From an uncultured Planctomycetaceae bacterium (lineage in GTDB: Bacteria; Planctomycetota; Planctomycetia; Pirellulales; Pirellulaceae), in the NCBI GenBank assembly GCA_903863885.1, contig CAIPEB010000199.1, positions 1 to 57,181 on the forward strand: a DNA stretch of 57,181 nt, in the 5' to 3' direction. Below, in pieces: positions 25,552-34,061 of the stretch. Within the stretch, counting starts at the first letter, position 1; every line of letters begins with the position of its first letter. The notes beneath the pieces are model-generated. The model did no database searches, was not told where the DNA came from, and saw only the letters and a list, made by a program, of their open reading frames with translations. Made by a program: the position numbers and the translations under genes.

Positions 25552-26583
25552 TCACGGGGCATTCTCGTAAACAGCCAGGACATTTTCCGGCGGCACGTCG
25601 GGTTGGAACAGGTGCGCGGGGCCGAGGATGTAACCGCCCTTCTGGCCGAGGACTTCACAATACTGCCGGACTTCCTCTGCGACTTCGGACGGCGTGGCCT
25701 TCGGCAGCAGGTTCTGCATGTCGATGCCGCCGTGGAAACTCAGCCGGTCGCCGAACTGGCGTTTAAGGCTGACCGGCTGCATTTCCGGGCAGGTCGGTTG
25801 AATCGGGTCGAGCACGTCCACGCCGCATGCGATCAGTTCCGGGATGAACCGCCAGATCGTGCCGCAACTGTGGTAGAGAGTCCGCCCGCCGAGGCTGTGA
25901 ATCAAGTCCGTCATCTCTTTCAGATACGGCGCGACAAACTCGCGGAACATGCCCGTCGAGATGAGTGGACCGCGTTGCGAGCCGAGGTCGCTGATGACCA
26001 GATACAGGTCAATCCGGCCACCAGTGATCTCCGCGGCGCGAGTGTAATCTTCCCGGTAGAAGTCGGTGAACTTGCGGCTCAGGAAATGCACCCACTCCGG
26101 CCGCTCGACCATGTCGAGGAACATGTCCTCCCAACCGCGCACCAACGCCGGACGTTGCCAGATGTCGGCGAAACCGTAGAGCAACGCCCGGTCCGCATGG
26201 CGATTGCATTGCGCCTTGAGCTGCGAACGGTCGAGATCATCGGGGCTCGGCCACGGAAACGATTCCAGTTCCGTACAACTGGTCGCGCCCGCGAGTGCGC
26301 CCTTGGCATCCTCGCGCATCGGTCCCCACGGCGTTTGTTGATAGACGTAGCGTTCGCCCCAGAAGTTCTGAAACAACCCGGGGCGCACCTCGCGTTCCGG
26401 CGGCGAGGGCGCTTCCAGATGCCGCACGTCCACGCCGAGCGCATCGAGCAGCCGGTCCTTGTCGTTGTGGCCGACATGCGCGAACAGCCGGTTCATGGTC
26501 GGAGGTTCGGCCCAGAAATCGCGCGGGGTACGATCCGGTTGTTCGTGCCGCAACGCGGCAAGTACGCGTTCACGTGAATTCAT
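25552..26583 (-). CDS. Uroporphyrinogen decarboxylase/MtaA-like methyltransferase family protein
   Basis: A 343-residue protein of the URO-D fold. The family opening MNSRERVLAALRHEQPDRTPRDFW fixes the start at 26583; the longer frame adds 18 unrelated residues. The pattern H238-S-C240 (LYHSCGTIWR) with C265 in QPTCPEM resembles the zinc site of MtaA/CmuA corrinoid methyltransferases and is not part of HemE, so a heme role is unlikely. Planctomycetes carry many such paralogues, commonly in sugar loci, with unknown substrates. It is followed on the same strand upstream by the lipoprotein gene (59-nt gap), suggesting an operon with the oxidoreductase. Confidence 0.8.
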   Translation of the reverse strand: MNSRERVLAALRHEQPDRTPRDFWAEPPTMNRLFAHVGHNDKDRLLDALGVDVRHLEAPSPPEREVRPGLFQNFWGERYVYQQTPWGPMREDAKGALAGATSCTELESFPWPSPDDLDRSQLKAQCNRHADRALLYGFADIWQRPALVRGWEDMFLDMVERPEWVHFLSRKFTDFYREDYTRAAEITGGRIDLYLVISDLGSQRGPLISTGMFREFVAPYLKEMTDLIHSLGGRTLYHSCGTIWRFIPELIACGVDVLDPIQPTCPEMQPVSLKRQFGDRLSFHGGIDMQNLLPKATPSEVAEEVRQYCEVLGQKGGYILGPAHLFQPDVPPENVLAVYENAP

Positions 26584-26642
26584 GTCTTTTCCCGAATGGG
26601 CTCTTACTGGTTCCTCAGACGGCGAAAGGACGACCATGATGC

Positions 26643-28091
26643 CTAAGGTTCAAGACCGACGCTTCTCATATAGGCTTCGCGCTGAGCGGTTCGCCCCGCT
26701 GTTTCGGTGATCTTGTCCCAGGCGGCCGCGGCTTTCTTCAGAGCTTCGGCCGAGTCGGATCCGCTCATGGCGTCGCGCACAGCCTGATCGAGTGCGGCGA
26801 GGTATTGCATTCGGCCGGCAATCCTCACGGACGCGACCCAGGCGGTTCGGTTCTGAGCGTCGCGCACTGCTTCGGAGTAGCTCTTTGCCGCGACGTCATC
26901 GAGTTGGCGATCGAGCCAGCGCGAGGCCTGAGGCATATGGCTCTCGCGGAACAGCGTGCCGGCCTTGGACTCAGGGCAGATATCAACGCTCAGTTTTCCG
27001 GTCACCCACAGCAGCAGATTCGCAGCCACAAGCGGCTCGCGGCATTCCCGCGTCACGGAGCCGAGGCGCCCGGCCACTGCGGCCAGCGTCACGCGCTGAT
27101 CCGCCGCGTCGCCGCGCGGCTCCCATGATTCGGTGCGAAAATTGTAGGCATCCACCGAGCCGGGCAGTTCAGCGAACGCTGCCGGTACCGTCGATCCTTC
27201 GGCCGACTGGTCGTCCGCGCGGCTGGGCCAGGTCAGAGCCATTGCGCAACGGCCTGAGAAGAACTCGCGACGAGCTTCGTTCGGTCCCATCTGCGCGGCG
27301 GTTGCGGGGAACTGCTTTGATGCCGCGACGAGTTCCTTCAAGGCGCGGACGAACGGCGGACCGCCGACAAGCGGCTTCATGTCACGGTAATCGAACAGCG
27401 TCGAAAACTGGCTGCGATGCTGGGCGTACGCAGCCGCCCGGGCAAGCAGCAGTTGACCGGCCCAGCCGTCACCAAGCGGTTCGATGACCGCAGACCACGG
27501 TTTATCCTGCGGCGGCGCCAGGTCACCCAGCTTCTGGCGATCAGCCAGTCGCTCTGCGCACCGCTGGTACTCACCCCACGTCTGCGGCGGCGTCAGTCCC
27601 AGTTTCTCGAACATATCGCGGCGGTACATCAGCGTGAACTGCGGCGAACCGAAGCTGACCGCCGCCACTTCACGCCCCCAGGTCACCTCGCGCAGACGCT
27701 GCATTTCGAACAGGTCTCGCCGCGCGAACAGATCATTCCGCAATGTCTCGGTGTGCAGCGGCTCGATCCATTCCCGCGAAGCCAGTTCGCCAAGCAGTCC
27801 GCTGGGATAGACAATCGCGTCGGCCGCGAGCCGTTTCGTGCGCAGAGCGATCAGTTCCTGACTGGTCATCTGCCGGACGATCAGTTCCCGATCGGCCCTC
27901 GATTCCCACTGGCGCGGAATTGCCGTCGCCAGTCCGGCGTCGTCGATGATGAGCAATCGCACCGGCTCGCGTTTCACGGGAGCGGCGGCAGGCTGCGGCG
28001 CCGCGGTCTGCTCGCCCGCCGGTTGACAACCGGTCGCAGCGGACAACGCGAGAAAGACCAGACAGAAGAACCGGCTGATTCGCCGCAACAT
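26643..28091 (-). CDS. Extracellular solute-binding-protein-like lipoprotein
   Basis: A 482-residue lipoprotein: a basic, hydrophobic N-terminus followed by a lipobox ending in Cys22 (SAATGC), then an Ala/Pro-rich linker. The body resembles family-1 extracellular solute-binding proteins: VRLLIIDDAG, ALRTKRLAADAIVYPSGLLG, VSFGSPQFTLMYRRDMFEKLGLTPPQTWGEYQ, the last being the typical MYYNKDLFEKAGLxxPPxTWDE signature. No ABC permease or ATPase genes are in the window, so it may work with a distant transporter or have another role. It sits between a URO-D-like gene and a Gfo/Idh/MocA gene, all on the minus strand with short gaps. Confidence 0.8.
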   Translation of the reverse strand: MLRRISRFFCLVFLALSAATGCQPAGEQTAAPQPAAAPVKREPVRLLIIDDAGLATAIPRQWESRADRELIVRQMTSQELIALRTKRLAADAIVYPSGLLGELASREWIEPLHTETLRNDLFARRDLFEMQRLREVTWGREVAAVSFGSPQFTLMYRRDMFEKLGLTPPQTWGEYQRCAERLADRQKLGDLAPPQDKPWSAVIEPLGDGWAGQLLLARAAAYAQHRSQFSTLFDYRDMKPLVGGPPFVRALKELVAASKQFPATAAQMGPNEARREFFSGRCAMALTWPSRADDQSAEGSTVPAAFAELPGSVDAYNFRTESWEPRGDAADQRVTLAAVAGRLGSVTRECREPLVAANLLLWVTGKLSVDICPESKAGTLFRESHMPQASRWLDRQLDDVAAKSYSEAVRDAQNRTAWVASVRIAGRMQYLAALDQAVRDAMSGSDSAEALKKAAAAWDKITETAGRTAQREAYMRSVGLEP

Positions 28092-28147
28092 GAAACACCT
28101 TAGTCCGTGAGAATTTTCGAGTACGTCGAGATCCGCGGCGGCAGATC

Positions 28148-29230
28148 TCAGTCCGACAGGGAATCAAGGTCGACGGGTTGACCCGTTGTGAGGCTCTTGT
28201 GGGCGGCCACGGCGATCTTCGTCACCTCGAGCCCGTCTTCGCCGGTGGCGTGCTGTCCCTGGAGTTGATCGAGGCATCCGCCTTCGAGCAGAAAGTTCAC
28301 GTTCCTGGCAAAGTCCTCGATGCTGTCCGCGCCGTATCCGCGAAAGTGTGTACGGCCCATGGGGTCCTTTCGTTCGCGCAGAAAGCTGTTGTTCCAGGTC
28401 CGCATTCCCTGCGGATCGATACAGGACTGCGCGCCCCGATTCTGCGTATCGACCTCCCAGAGTCCCTTCGTGCCGACGAGCCTCAGGCCCTGATTGACCA
28501 CCGCCTCGAATCGTCGAGGCAGAATCCACGAGGTTTGAAAACAGACTTCAGCGCCGCAGGCAAACTCGACGTGAGTCTGAACCGCATCGAGCGTATCGAC
28601 GCCAAGCGACCTGAGATGGCCGCGCTGGCCGACGGCAAACACCCGTCGCGCATTGCAGCCGAGAATCCAGCGGACCAGATCGAAAAAATGCACGCCGAGA
28701 AACCAGACCGGCGACGAGTTTCCGGCCCAGCGGGGAAACCAGTCGAGCGGCACTTCGATGCGGTCTTCCATGTGCGCGTAACCGTAGAGAATCTCACCCA
28801 GTTCGCCGGCTTGGACAGCCAACTGAACCTGCTCGTGCTCCGGATCATATCGCTTGTGAAAATCGACCTGCAGCAGAACGCCGGAGTCCTTCGCCGCTTC
28901 GATCATCGCCTGACAACCCGCGACCGTCACATCCAGCGGCTTTTCGACCAGCACGTGCTTGCCCGCGCGGGCGCACGCGATGGCGATGTCGCGATGCAGA
29001 TGATCGGGCGTGGCGATCGAAACCGCGTCCAGATTCTCGCAGCGGAGCATCTCCTGATAGTCGGCGTATCCGCGAATCGGAAATTCGTCCAGGCGGCTCT
29101 TGCGCGTCGCATCGTTCACCTCGGCCAGAGCAACAAGTTCCGCTTCGCCGGTGTACCCGAGTTGGCGAAACGCCCGCAGGTGATTGATCCCGAACGTGCC
29201 CGCCCCGATGACTCCAATACGAGCCGGCAT
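28148..29230 (-). CDS. Gfo/Idh/MocA family NAD(P)-dependent oxidoreductase
   Basis: A 360-residue cytoplasmic enzyme. The Rossmann domain has GVIGAGTFGINHLRAF (6-21), the ATPDHLH loop (74-79), and the E96-K97-P98 motif that carries the family's catalytic lysine. The C-terminal alpha/beta domain shows DFHKRYDPEHEQ and LGVHFFDLVRWILG, the latter with the conserved active-site His. The reaction would be NAD(P)-linked oxidation or reduction of a sugar or cyclitol; substrate unknown. There is no Tat or Sec signal, unlike many planctomycete paralogues. It lies 56 nt upstream of the lipoprotein gene and 39 nt downstream of the M20 peptidase gene. Confidence 0.9.
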   Translation of the reverse strand: MPARIGVIGAGTFGINHLRAFRQLGYTGEAELVALAEVNDATRKSRLDEFPIRGYADYQEMLRCENLDAVSIATPDHLHRDIAIACARAGKHVLVEKPLDVTVAGCQAMIEAAKDSGVLLQVDFHKRYDPEHEQVQLAVQAGELGEILYGYAHMEDRIEVPLDWFPRWAGNSSPVWFLGVHFFDLVRWILGCNARRVFAVGQRGHLRSLGVDTLDAVQTHVEFACGAEVCFQTSWILPRRFEAVVNQGLRLVGTKGLWEVDTQNRGAQSCIDPQGMRTWNNSFLRERKDPMGRTHFRGYGADSIEDFARNVNFLLEGGCLDQLQGQHATGEDGLEVTKIAVAAHKSLTTGQPVDLDSLSD

Positions 29231-29269
29231 GCAAAGCCCTTTCGATCTGAAGAGTATTCCGTCGGCAGA

Positions 29270-30520
29270 TTACGCCTCGCCGCACCACCGGACCATTGTC
29301 TCCGCCAGCGCTTCGGCCGCGTGAAGGATGTCGCTGACCTTGATATGCTCGTGGGTTGAATGCGCGTCGCGAATGCTCCCGGGCCCGAACACGATCACCG
29401 GCATGCGGCCGCGGTGCCAGAAGAGTCTCGCATCGCAGCTCACGATAAACCCCGTAACTCTCGACTCCAATTGCGCGGCGTCGCATCCGCCCTTCATCGT
29501 CTGAGTCAGCGGATGATCGGCGGGTATTTCGTAGGCGTCGTTGTGCAGCTTGGGGAACTCGAGTTGAAAATGGCTCTTCAGCCACTCGTCCTCCGTCTGC
29601 ATGACGGCCTCGTACAACTCGCGCTTGACGTCCTCCATGCGCTTGTTGGGCAGGAAGCCGACGCCGCCCTCGATGACGGCAAATCCGGCGACCGCGCTCG
29701 GCCAGTCTCCGGCCCGCATTGTACCAATGTTGACCTGCGCCGGGCACTCGAACTCCTGGAACAGCGGATGACCGGCGCAATCCGCGACGAGTTGCTTTTC
29801 ATACTCGCGCATCCTGCGGATCATCTCGCACGACTTCTCGATCGCGTTGACTCCTTCGCGGATCCGGCCCATGTGCACCGACTTGCCCTCGACCGTTGCG
29901 CGAAACCAGACTGCGCCGCGATTCGCCGGATGGATCAGATTCTCGGTTGCTTCAAGCACGATGACGCCATCGGCGCGAGGCCCGTCGACAATTGCGGACA
30001 GCGATCCGTTGCCGCCCACTTCCTCCTCAATGACGAATTCGACGATCACGTCCTTGGCCAAGCGGACGCCCGCCTCTTTGACCGCCCGCAGCGCGGCCAG
30101 AATCGTGACGATCTGACCCTTGCAGTCGACCGCGCCGCGCCCGTGAACGATATCCCCTTCGATGCGTCCCGAAAACGCGTCCGACCAATCCGACACGGCC
30201 GGAACGACGTCCACGTGCGAATTCAGAATCAGCGACCGCCCCGCTCCGCCCGTTCCCGGCAGATAGCCGAGCAGATTAGGTCGACCGGCAAACGGAATGG
30301 CACGCTCCGGTGCCGTGTAATCAGGATCGCTGCGCAGACTCTCACGCACCTCCCGCAGTTCCGTCCGCAGCCCCAACTCTTCGAGCGATGACTGCAGCAG
30401 CGGCTGAACGTCGCCCTCCTTGCCGTGCGTCGTATCAATCCGGATCAATCGGCTCAACAGGGCCGCGATGTGATCCCGCTGATTTTCGAGACTCGCCCGA
30501 AACCGCCTTGCCTGAGTCAT
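29270..30520 (-). CDS. M20 family metallopeptidase (ArgE/DapE-like)
   Basis: A 416-residue hydrolase. Metal-site motifs are H102 and D104 in LNSHVDVVP, D132 in GRGAVDCKGQ, the E165-E167 cluster in FVIEEEVGGNG with the general base, and the C-terminal His in DAHSTHEHIK. The dimerisation domain shows GAVWFRATVEGKSVHMG. The start at 30520 (MTQARRF) is chosen because the 38 residues before it in the longer frame do not resemble the family. Members hydrolyse N-acyl amino acids, succinyl-diaminopimelate or dipeptides; which one applies here cannot be told. A cytoplasmic enzyme. Confidence 0.9.
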   Translation of the reverse strand: MTQARRFRASLENQRDHIAALLSRLIRIDTTHGKEGDVQPLLQSSLEELGLRTELREVRESLRSDPDYTAPERAIPFAGRPNLLGYLPGTGGAGRSLILNSHVDVVPAVSDWSDAFSGRIEGDIVHGRGAVDCKGQIVTILAALRAVKEAGVRLAKDVIVEFVIEEEVGGNGSLSAIVDGPRADGVIVLEATENLIHPANRGAVWFRATVEGKSVHMGRIREGVNAIEKSCEMIRRMREYEKQLVADCAGHPLFQEFECPAQVNIGTMRAGDWPSAVAGFAVIEGGVGFLPNKRMEDVKRELYEAVMQTEDEWLKSHFQLEFPKLHNDAYEIPADHPLTQTMKGGCDAAQLESRVTGFIVSCDARLFWHRGRMPVIVFGPGSIRDAHSTHEHIKVSDILHAAEALAETMVRWCGEA

Positions 30521-30700
30521 AAACAGTGATTCCTGTGCGGAAACGATCCGTGTGCAAAACCGGCCGATTGGACTGGAGGCCGAGAAATGCGGTTCAAGAA
30601 GGAGGACGGCCGCTATCTCTTCCTGAGTTCGCATCCGTAATGTAGCGCATCGAACTTCACCGCGATTGCCCGGAGCCGGCCTCCCACATCACGGAACGGC

Positions 30701-31837
30701 TCAGGCGGGCTCTCCGAGAAACAACCGACAGTAGCTTTCGTAACGGCGTGCATCCAGCCGTCCATCGGCCACTGCATCTTTTACGGCACATTCGCCCTCG
30801 TGGGTATGGGTGCAGTCCGGAAATCGGCAGTGGCTGACGTAAGGCCGGAGGTCCCGAAAAAAACCTGCGACCTCTTCGGCAATAACATCCCACAACTCGA
30901 ATTGGCGGACGCCCGGGGTATCCACGACGTAGCCACCGCTTGCGAGCGGAACAAGCCGGGCGGTCGTCGTCGTGTGCCGCCCTTTGCGACTGTCGGCGAT
31001 GATCGTGTCCACCCGCAGATTCAATCCGGGCTCCACCGCGTTGAGCAAAGATGACTTACCCACGCCGCTTTGGCCTGCGACGACCGTCTGCTGGCCGAGC
31101 AAGCGCCGCCGCAACAAATTGATGCCAATCCCTGTGACTGCGGACGCCAGCACGACTTCATAGCCCATCTGGCCGTAAACTCCCGCAATCGGCTGCAGAT
31201 CGGCCGGTTGCACGAGGTCGATCTTGTTGACACAGATCAACGGCCGCACGTGGGCCCTCTCGGCGGTGACGAGAAAACGATCGATCAGGTTCGGCTTCAA
31301 CTGCGGCTCGGCGGCACTGGCCACGATCAGGATCTGGTCCACATTGGCCACGATGACGTGTTGCCGGCCTTTGCTCGTGCGGCAGAGAACCCCCTGTCTC
31401 GGCTCGACCCGCTCGATGAATCCCTCGGAAGGCGACACAGCGCGAAAGAGCACGCGGTCGCCGGCCACGACGGCCTGACGCTGATCCGTGCTCAACGTTT
31501 TGAGCAACCGGCGCGTGGCGCACTGATAGATTCGGCCATCATCCCCGCGAACGTGGCTCGCCGCACCGTGAACGCTCAGCACGCGCCCGCTCAGACACGC
31601 CGACTCGTCCACATCCAGGATGACGGGTACGGAGGCATCGGCATCCGCCCCGGTCGCGCCGATCACCGTGCGTTTGCGGGACAATTCCCCTTTACCGCTG
31701 ATGCGTTCCTCGCGAACCTCCGCGTCGTCGTCGGCATCGGGCTGCTGAAAGCGGCGTGTGAGATCTCCGTCCCGCGCGCGCGTCGAGCGATTCTTGCGGA
31801 ATTCAGCTCGCAGTTTTTTCTTCTTGTCGCGCGCCAT
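30701..31837 (-). CDS. rsgA: Ribosome biogenesis GTPase RsgA
   Basis: A 378-residue circularly permuted GTPase that helps late maturation of the 30S subunit. Domains: a basic, variable N-terminal extension (1-60), an OB fold (~80-150), and the G domain with motifs in permuted order: G4 NKID (204-207), G1 GQSGVGKS (255-262), then TTT of G2 and DTPG (306-309). The C-terminal zinc site is formed by C337, C342, H344 and C350. MARDKKKK at 31837 is a natural start; an upstream frame to 31888 adds 17 residues of different character. It lies 89 nt downstream of ftsH on the same strand. Confidence 0.95.
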   Translation of the reverse strand: MARDKKKKLRAEFRKNRSTRARDGDLTRRFQQPDADDDAEVREERISGKGELSRKRTVIGATGADADASVPVILDVDESACLSGRVLSVHGAASHVRGDDGRIYQCATRRLLKTLSTDQRQAVVAGDRVLFRAVSPSEGFIERVEPRQGVLCRTSKGRQHVIVANVDQILIVASAAEPQLKPNLIDRFLVTAERAHVRPLICVNKIDLVQPADLQPIAGVYGQMGYEVVLASAVTGIGINLLRRRLLGQQTVVAGQSGVGKSSLLNAVEPGLNLRVDTIIADSRKGRHTTTTARLVPLASGGYVVDTPGVRQFELWDVIAEEVAGFFRDLRPYVSHCRFPDCTHTHEGECAVKDAVADGRLDARRYESYCRLFLGEPA

Positions 31838-31926
31838 GATCGTACGGGAGGCGATACTCGGCAGGTTCGCTGAAAAGGATCCGGACAACCTGGCAACCGG
31901 TCGCGTCCCGGCACAGGGGTCCCCGT

Positions 31927-33912
31927 TCAGGTTTCGCTGGGACTTTGAAGCATCGGTTGCTGCACTTCGATCGTCTGCCTCATTCCTCGCTGGACGGCGG
32001 GACCGATCAAGTCCGCAATCTCCTTCTCATCGAGTTCCTCGTGCACCAGCAGCGATTTAGCCAGTAGATCCAGCCTGGCACGATGCTGTTCCAGCAACTC
32101 CGAGGCACGCTCAGCGGCGCGGTGCAGGATCTGCGCAACCTCTTCGTCAATCACTTCCATCGTGTGTTCGCTGAACTGCCGCTGCTGGTGAATCTCGCGT
32201 CCCAGGAACGGATCGTCGTCGGACATCTTGTAACTGACGGGCCCGAGGCGGTTGCTCATGCCCCAGTGCGTCACCATGCGCCGAGCCATCCCCGTGGCCC
32301 GTTCCAGATCGTTCTCGGCCCCAACGGCTGTCTCGTTGTACATCAGCAGTTCCGCGGCACGCCCGCCGAGCAGCACCACGAGATGATCCCGCAGTTCGCT
32401 TTCCGACATGCTCAATCGATCCTCGGACGGCATCGTGTGCGTGGCGCCCAGGGTTCTTCCGCGAGGAACGATACTGACCTTGTGAACGCGGTAAGCGCCC
32501 TTCAGCATCCAGGCCATCAAAGTGTGCCCCGCCTCATGGTAAGCGGTCTTCGCCTTTTCTTCCTCGCCGAGCACTTCTTCGCGTTTTGCGCCCATCAGTA
32601 CCTTGTCGCGGGCGTAGTCAAAATCCGACATGTCGACCTGGTTCTTGTCATGGCGGGCCGCCCACAGCGCAGCCTCGTTCACGATGTTGCGGATGTCGGC
32701 GCCGGTCAATCCGATGGTCGAAGATGCGAGCACCTCGAGATCCACGTCGTCTGCCAGCGGCACATCCCTCACGTGGACCTTGAAGATCTCGACCCGTCCC
32801 TTCTGCGTCGGCCGACCGACCGTAACGTGGCGGTCAAAACGGCCGGGTCGCAGGAGCGCGGGATCGAGCACATCGGGCCGGTTCGTGGCGGCCAGGACGA
32901 TCACCGAGTCGTTCTGGGTGAAGCCGTCCATTTCGCTCAGAATCTGATTCAACGTCTGCTCGCGTTCGTCGTGACCGCCGCCGAGCCCCGCACCGCGCTG
33001 TCGTCCGACGGCGTCGATTTCGTCCACGAAGATGATTGCGGGAGCGCTTTCCTTGGCCGTCTGGAAAAGGTCTCTCACGCGACTGGCTCCGACACCGACG
33101 AACATCTGAATGAACTCAGAGCCGCTGACGGAGAAAAACGGCACTCCGGCTTCGCCTGCCACCGCCCGGGCAATCAGCGTCTTGCCGGTTCCGGGAGGCC
33201 CGTTCAAGAGCACGCCCTTGGGCACCCGCCCGCCGAGCCGCTGAAATTTCTTGGGGTCCCGGAGATAATCGACGATCTCGAGAAGATCGGCTTTCACGCT
33301 GTCCAGACCGGCCACATCCTTGAACGTGACGGCCTGCTGCGAGGCCTCGTAACGCTTGGCCGGGCTCTTGCTGAAGCCCGACAGGAAGCCGCCGCCCATG
33401 ATCTGATCGCGAGTACGCCGGAAGCTGAACCAGAGAAACACGAAGAGCGCTACGGGAAGCAGAATGGCAATCAGCCACACCGTCAGCAGCGCGGAATCGG
33501 ACGACGGCGAAACGTCGTACTTGACGTTGTGCGTGGCCAGCAAGGACCTCAGCTGTTCCTGCGATTCCGAATTTCGCAGGAGCACGACGCGGAAATTCTG
33601 ATTCAAAGTCTTGGGAGGCGTCGGTTTCTTGTTGCCGGTCGCGTCGGTTTCCGGCGGCCCGATGGGAGCCTTCTTGAACAGGCCTTCCGCCTCCTGGTCC
33701 CCGAGTTCAACACGTTCGACGTTGTCTTTCTGGATCTGTTCAATGAAGAAATAGTACGGGATGGTCGATTGGGCCGGCCTCTGACGGCTGAGGAACATCA
33801 CCAGTACCACCGCCAATAACCCCAGCAGCAGCCAGAAGTTCGGCCCCCCCCGGCGGAGCACGGGCCGGCGGGCCGGGGTGACTTTGGCGGGATCCTTCGG
33901 CGATCTTTCCAT
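31927..33912 (-). CDS. ftsH: ATP-dependent zinc metalloprotease FtsH
   Basis: A 661-residue membrane-anchored AAA protease that degrades misfolded membrane and some soluble proteins. Two membrane segments (~26-41 and ~141-162) bracket a periplasmic domain. The AAA module has Walker A GPPGTGKT (238-245), Walker B IIFVDEID (~293-300), and the SRH with [10 protein letters not shown]. The zinc protease motif HEAGH is at 459-463. A GAGAGG ribosome binding site (33919-33924) supports the start at 33912 rather than an in-frame ATG 300 nt upstream that would overlap recQ. The N-terminus is basic and longer than in E. coli FtsH, as usual in this phylum. Confidence 0.96.
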   Translation of the reverse strand: MERSPKDPAKVTPARRPVLRRGGPNFWLLLGLLAVVLVMFLSRQRPAQSTIPYYFFIEQIQKDNVERVELGDQEAEGLFKKAPIGPPETDATGNKKPTPPKTLNQNFRVVLLRNSESQEQLRSLLATHNVKYDVSPSSDSALLTVWLIAILLPVALFVFLWFSFRRTRDQIMGGGFLSGFSKSPAKRYEASQQAVTFKDVAGLDSVKADLLEIVDYLRDPKKFQRLGGRVPKGVLLNGPPGTGKTLIARAVAGEAGVPFFSVSGSEFIQMFVGVGASRVRDLFQTAKESAPAIIFVDEIDAVGRQRGAGLGGGHDEREQTLNQILSEMDGFTQNDSVIVLAATNRPDVLDPALLRPGRFDRHVTVGRPTQKGRVEIFKVHVRDVPLADDVDLEVLASSTIGLTGADIRNIVNEAALWAARHDKNQVDMSDFDYARDKVLMGAKREEVLGEEEKAKTAYHEAGHTLMAWMLKGAYRVHKVSIVPRGRTLGATHTMPSEDRLSMSESELRDHLVVLLGGRAAELLMYNETAVGAENDLERATGMARRMVTHWGMSNRLGPVSYKMSDDDPFLGREIHQQRQFSEHTMEVIDEEVAQILHRAAERASELLEQHRARLDLLAKSLLVHEELDEKEIADLIGPAVQRGMRQTIEVQQPMLQSPSET

Positions 33913-34061
33913 TACATACCTCTCGTTGCGGTCGGTCCTGGTAGCCGGATGTGTTTCGACAAGAAATAGGCAGCCCTCGGCCTCACGCCGCCCACGGCTA
34001 TTGTAACTGCGCCCCAACTCAGGCGAAGTGCCCTTTGCCCATCCGGGCGAACTCTTCTGTC

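Noticed and set aside
25552-26583. HemE (uroporphyrinogen decarboxylase of heme synthesis)
   Set aside because: The H-S-C plus downstream Cys metal-site pattern and sugar-type context fit the MtaA/CmuA-like branch, not HemE.
32083-33819. 578-codon open frame on the plus strand
   Set aside because: Antisense to ftsH, whose Walker and HEAGH motifs leave no doubt about the coding strand.
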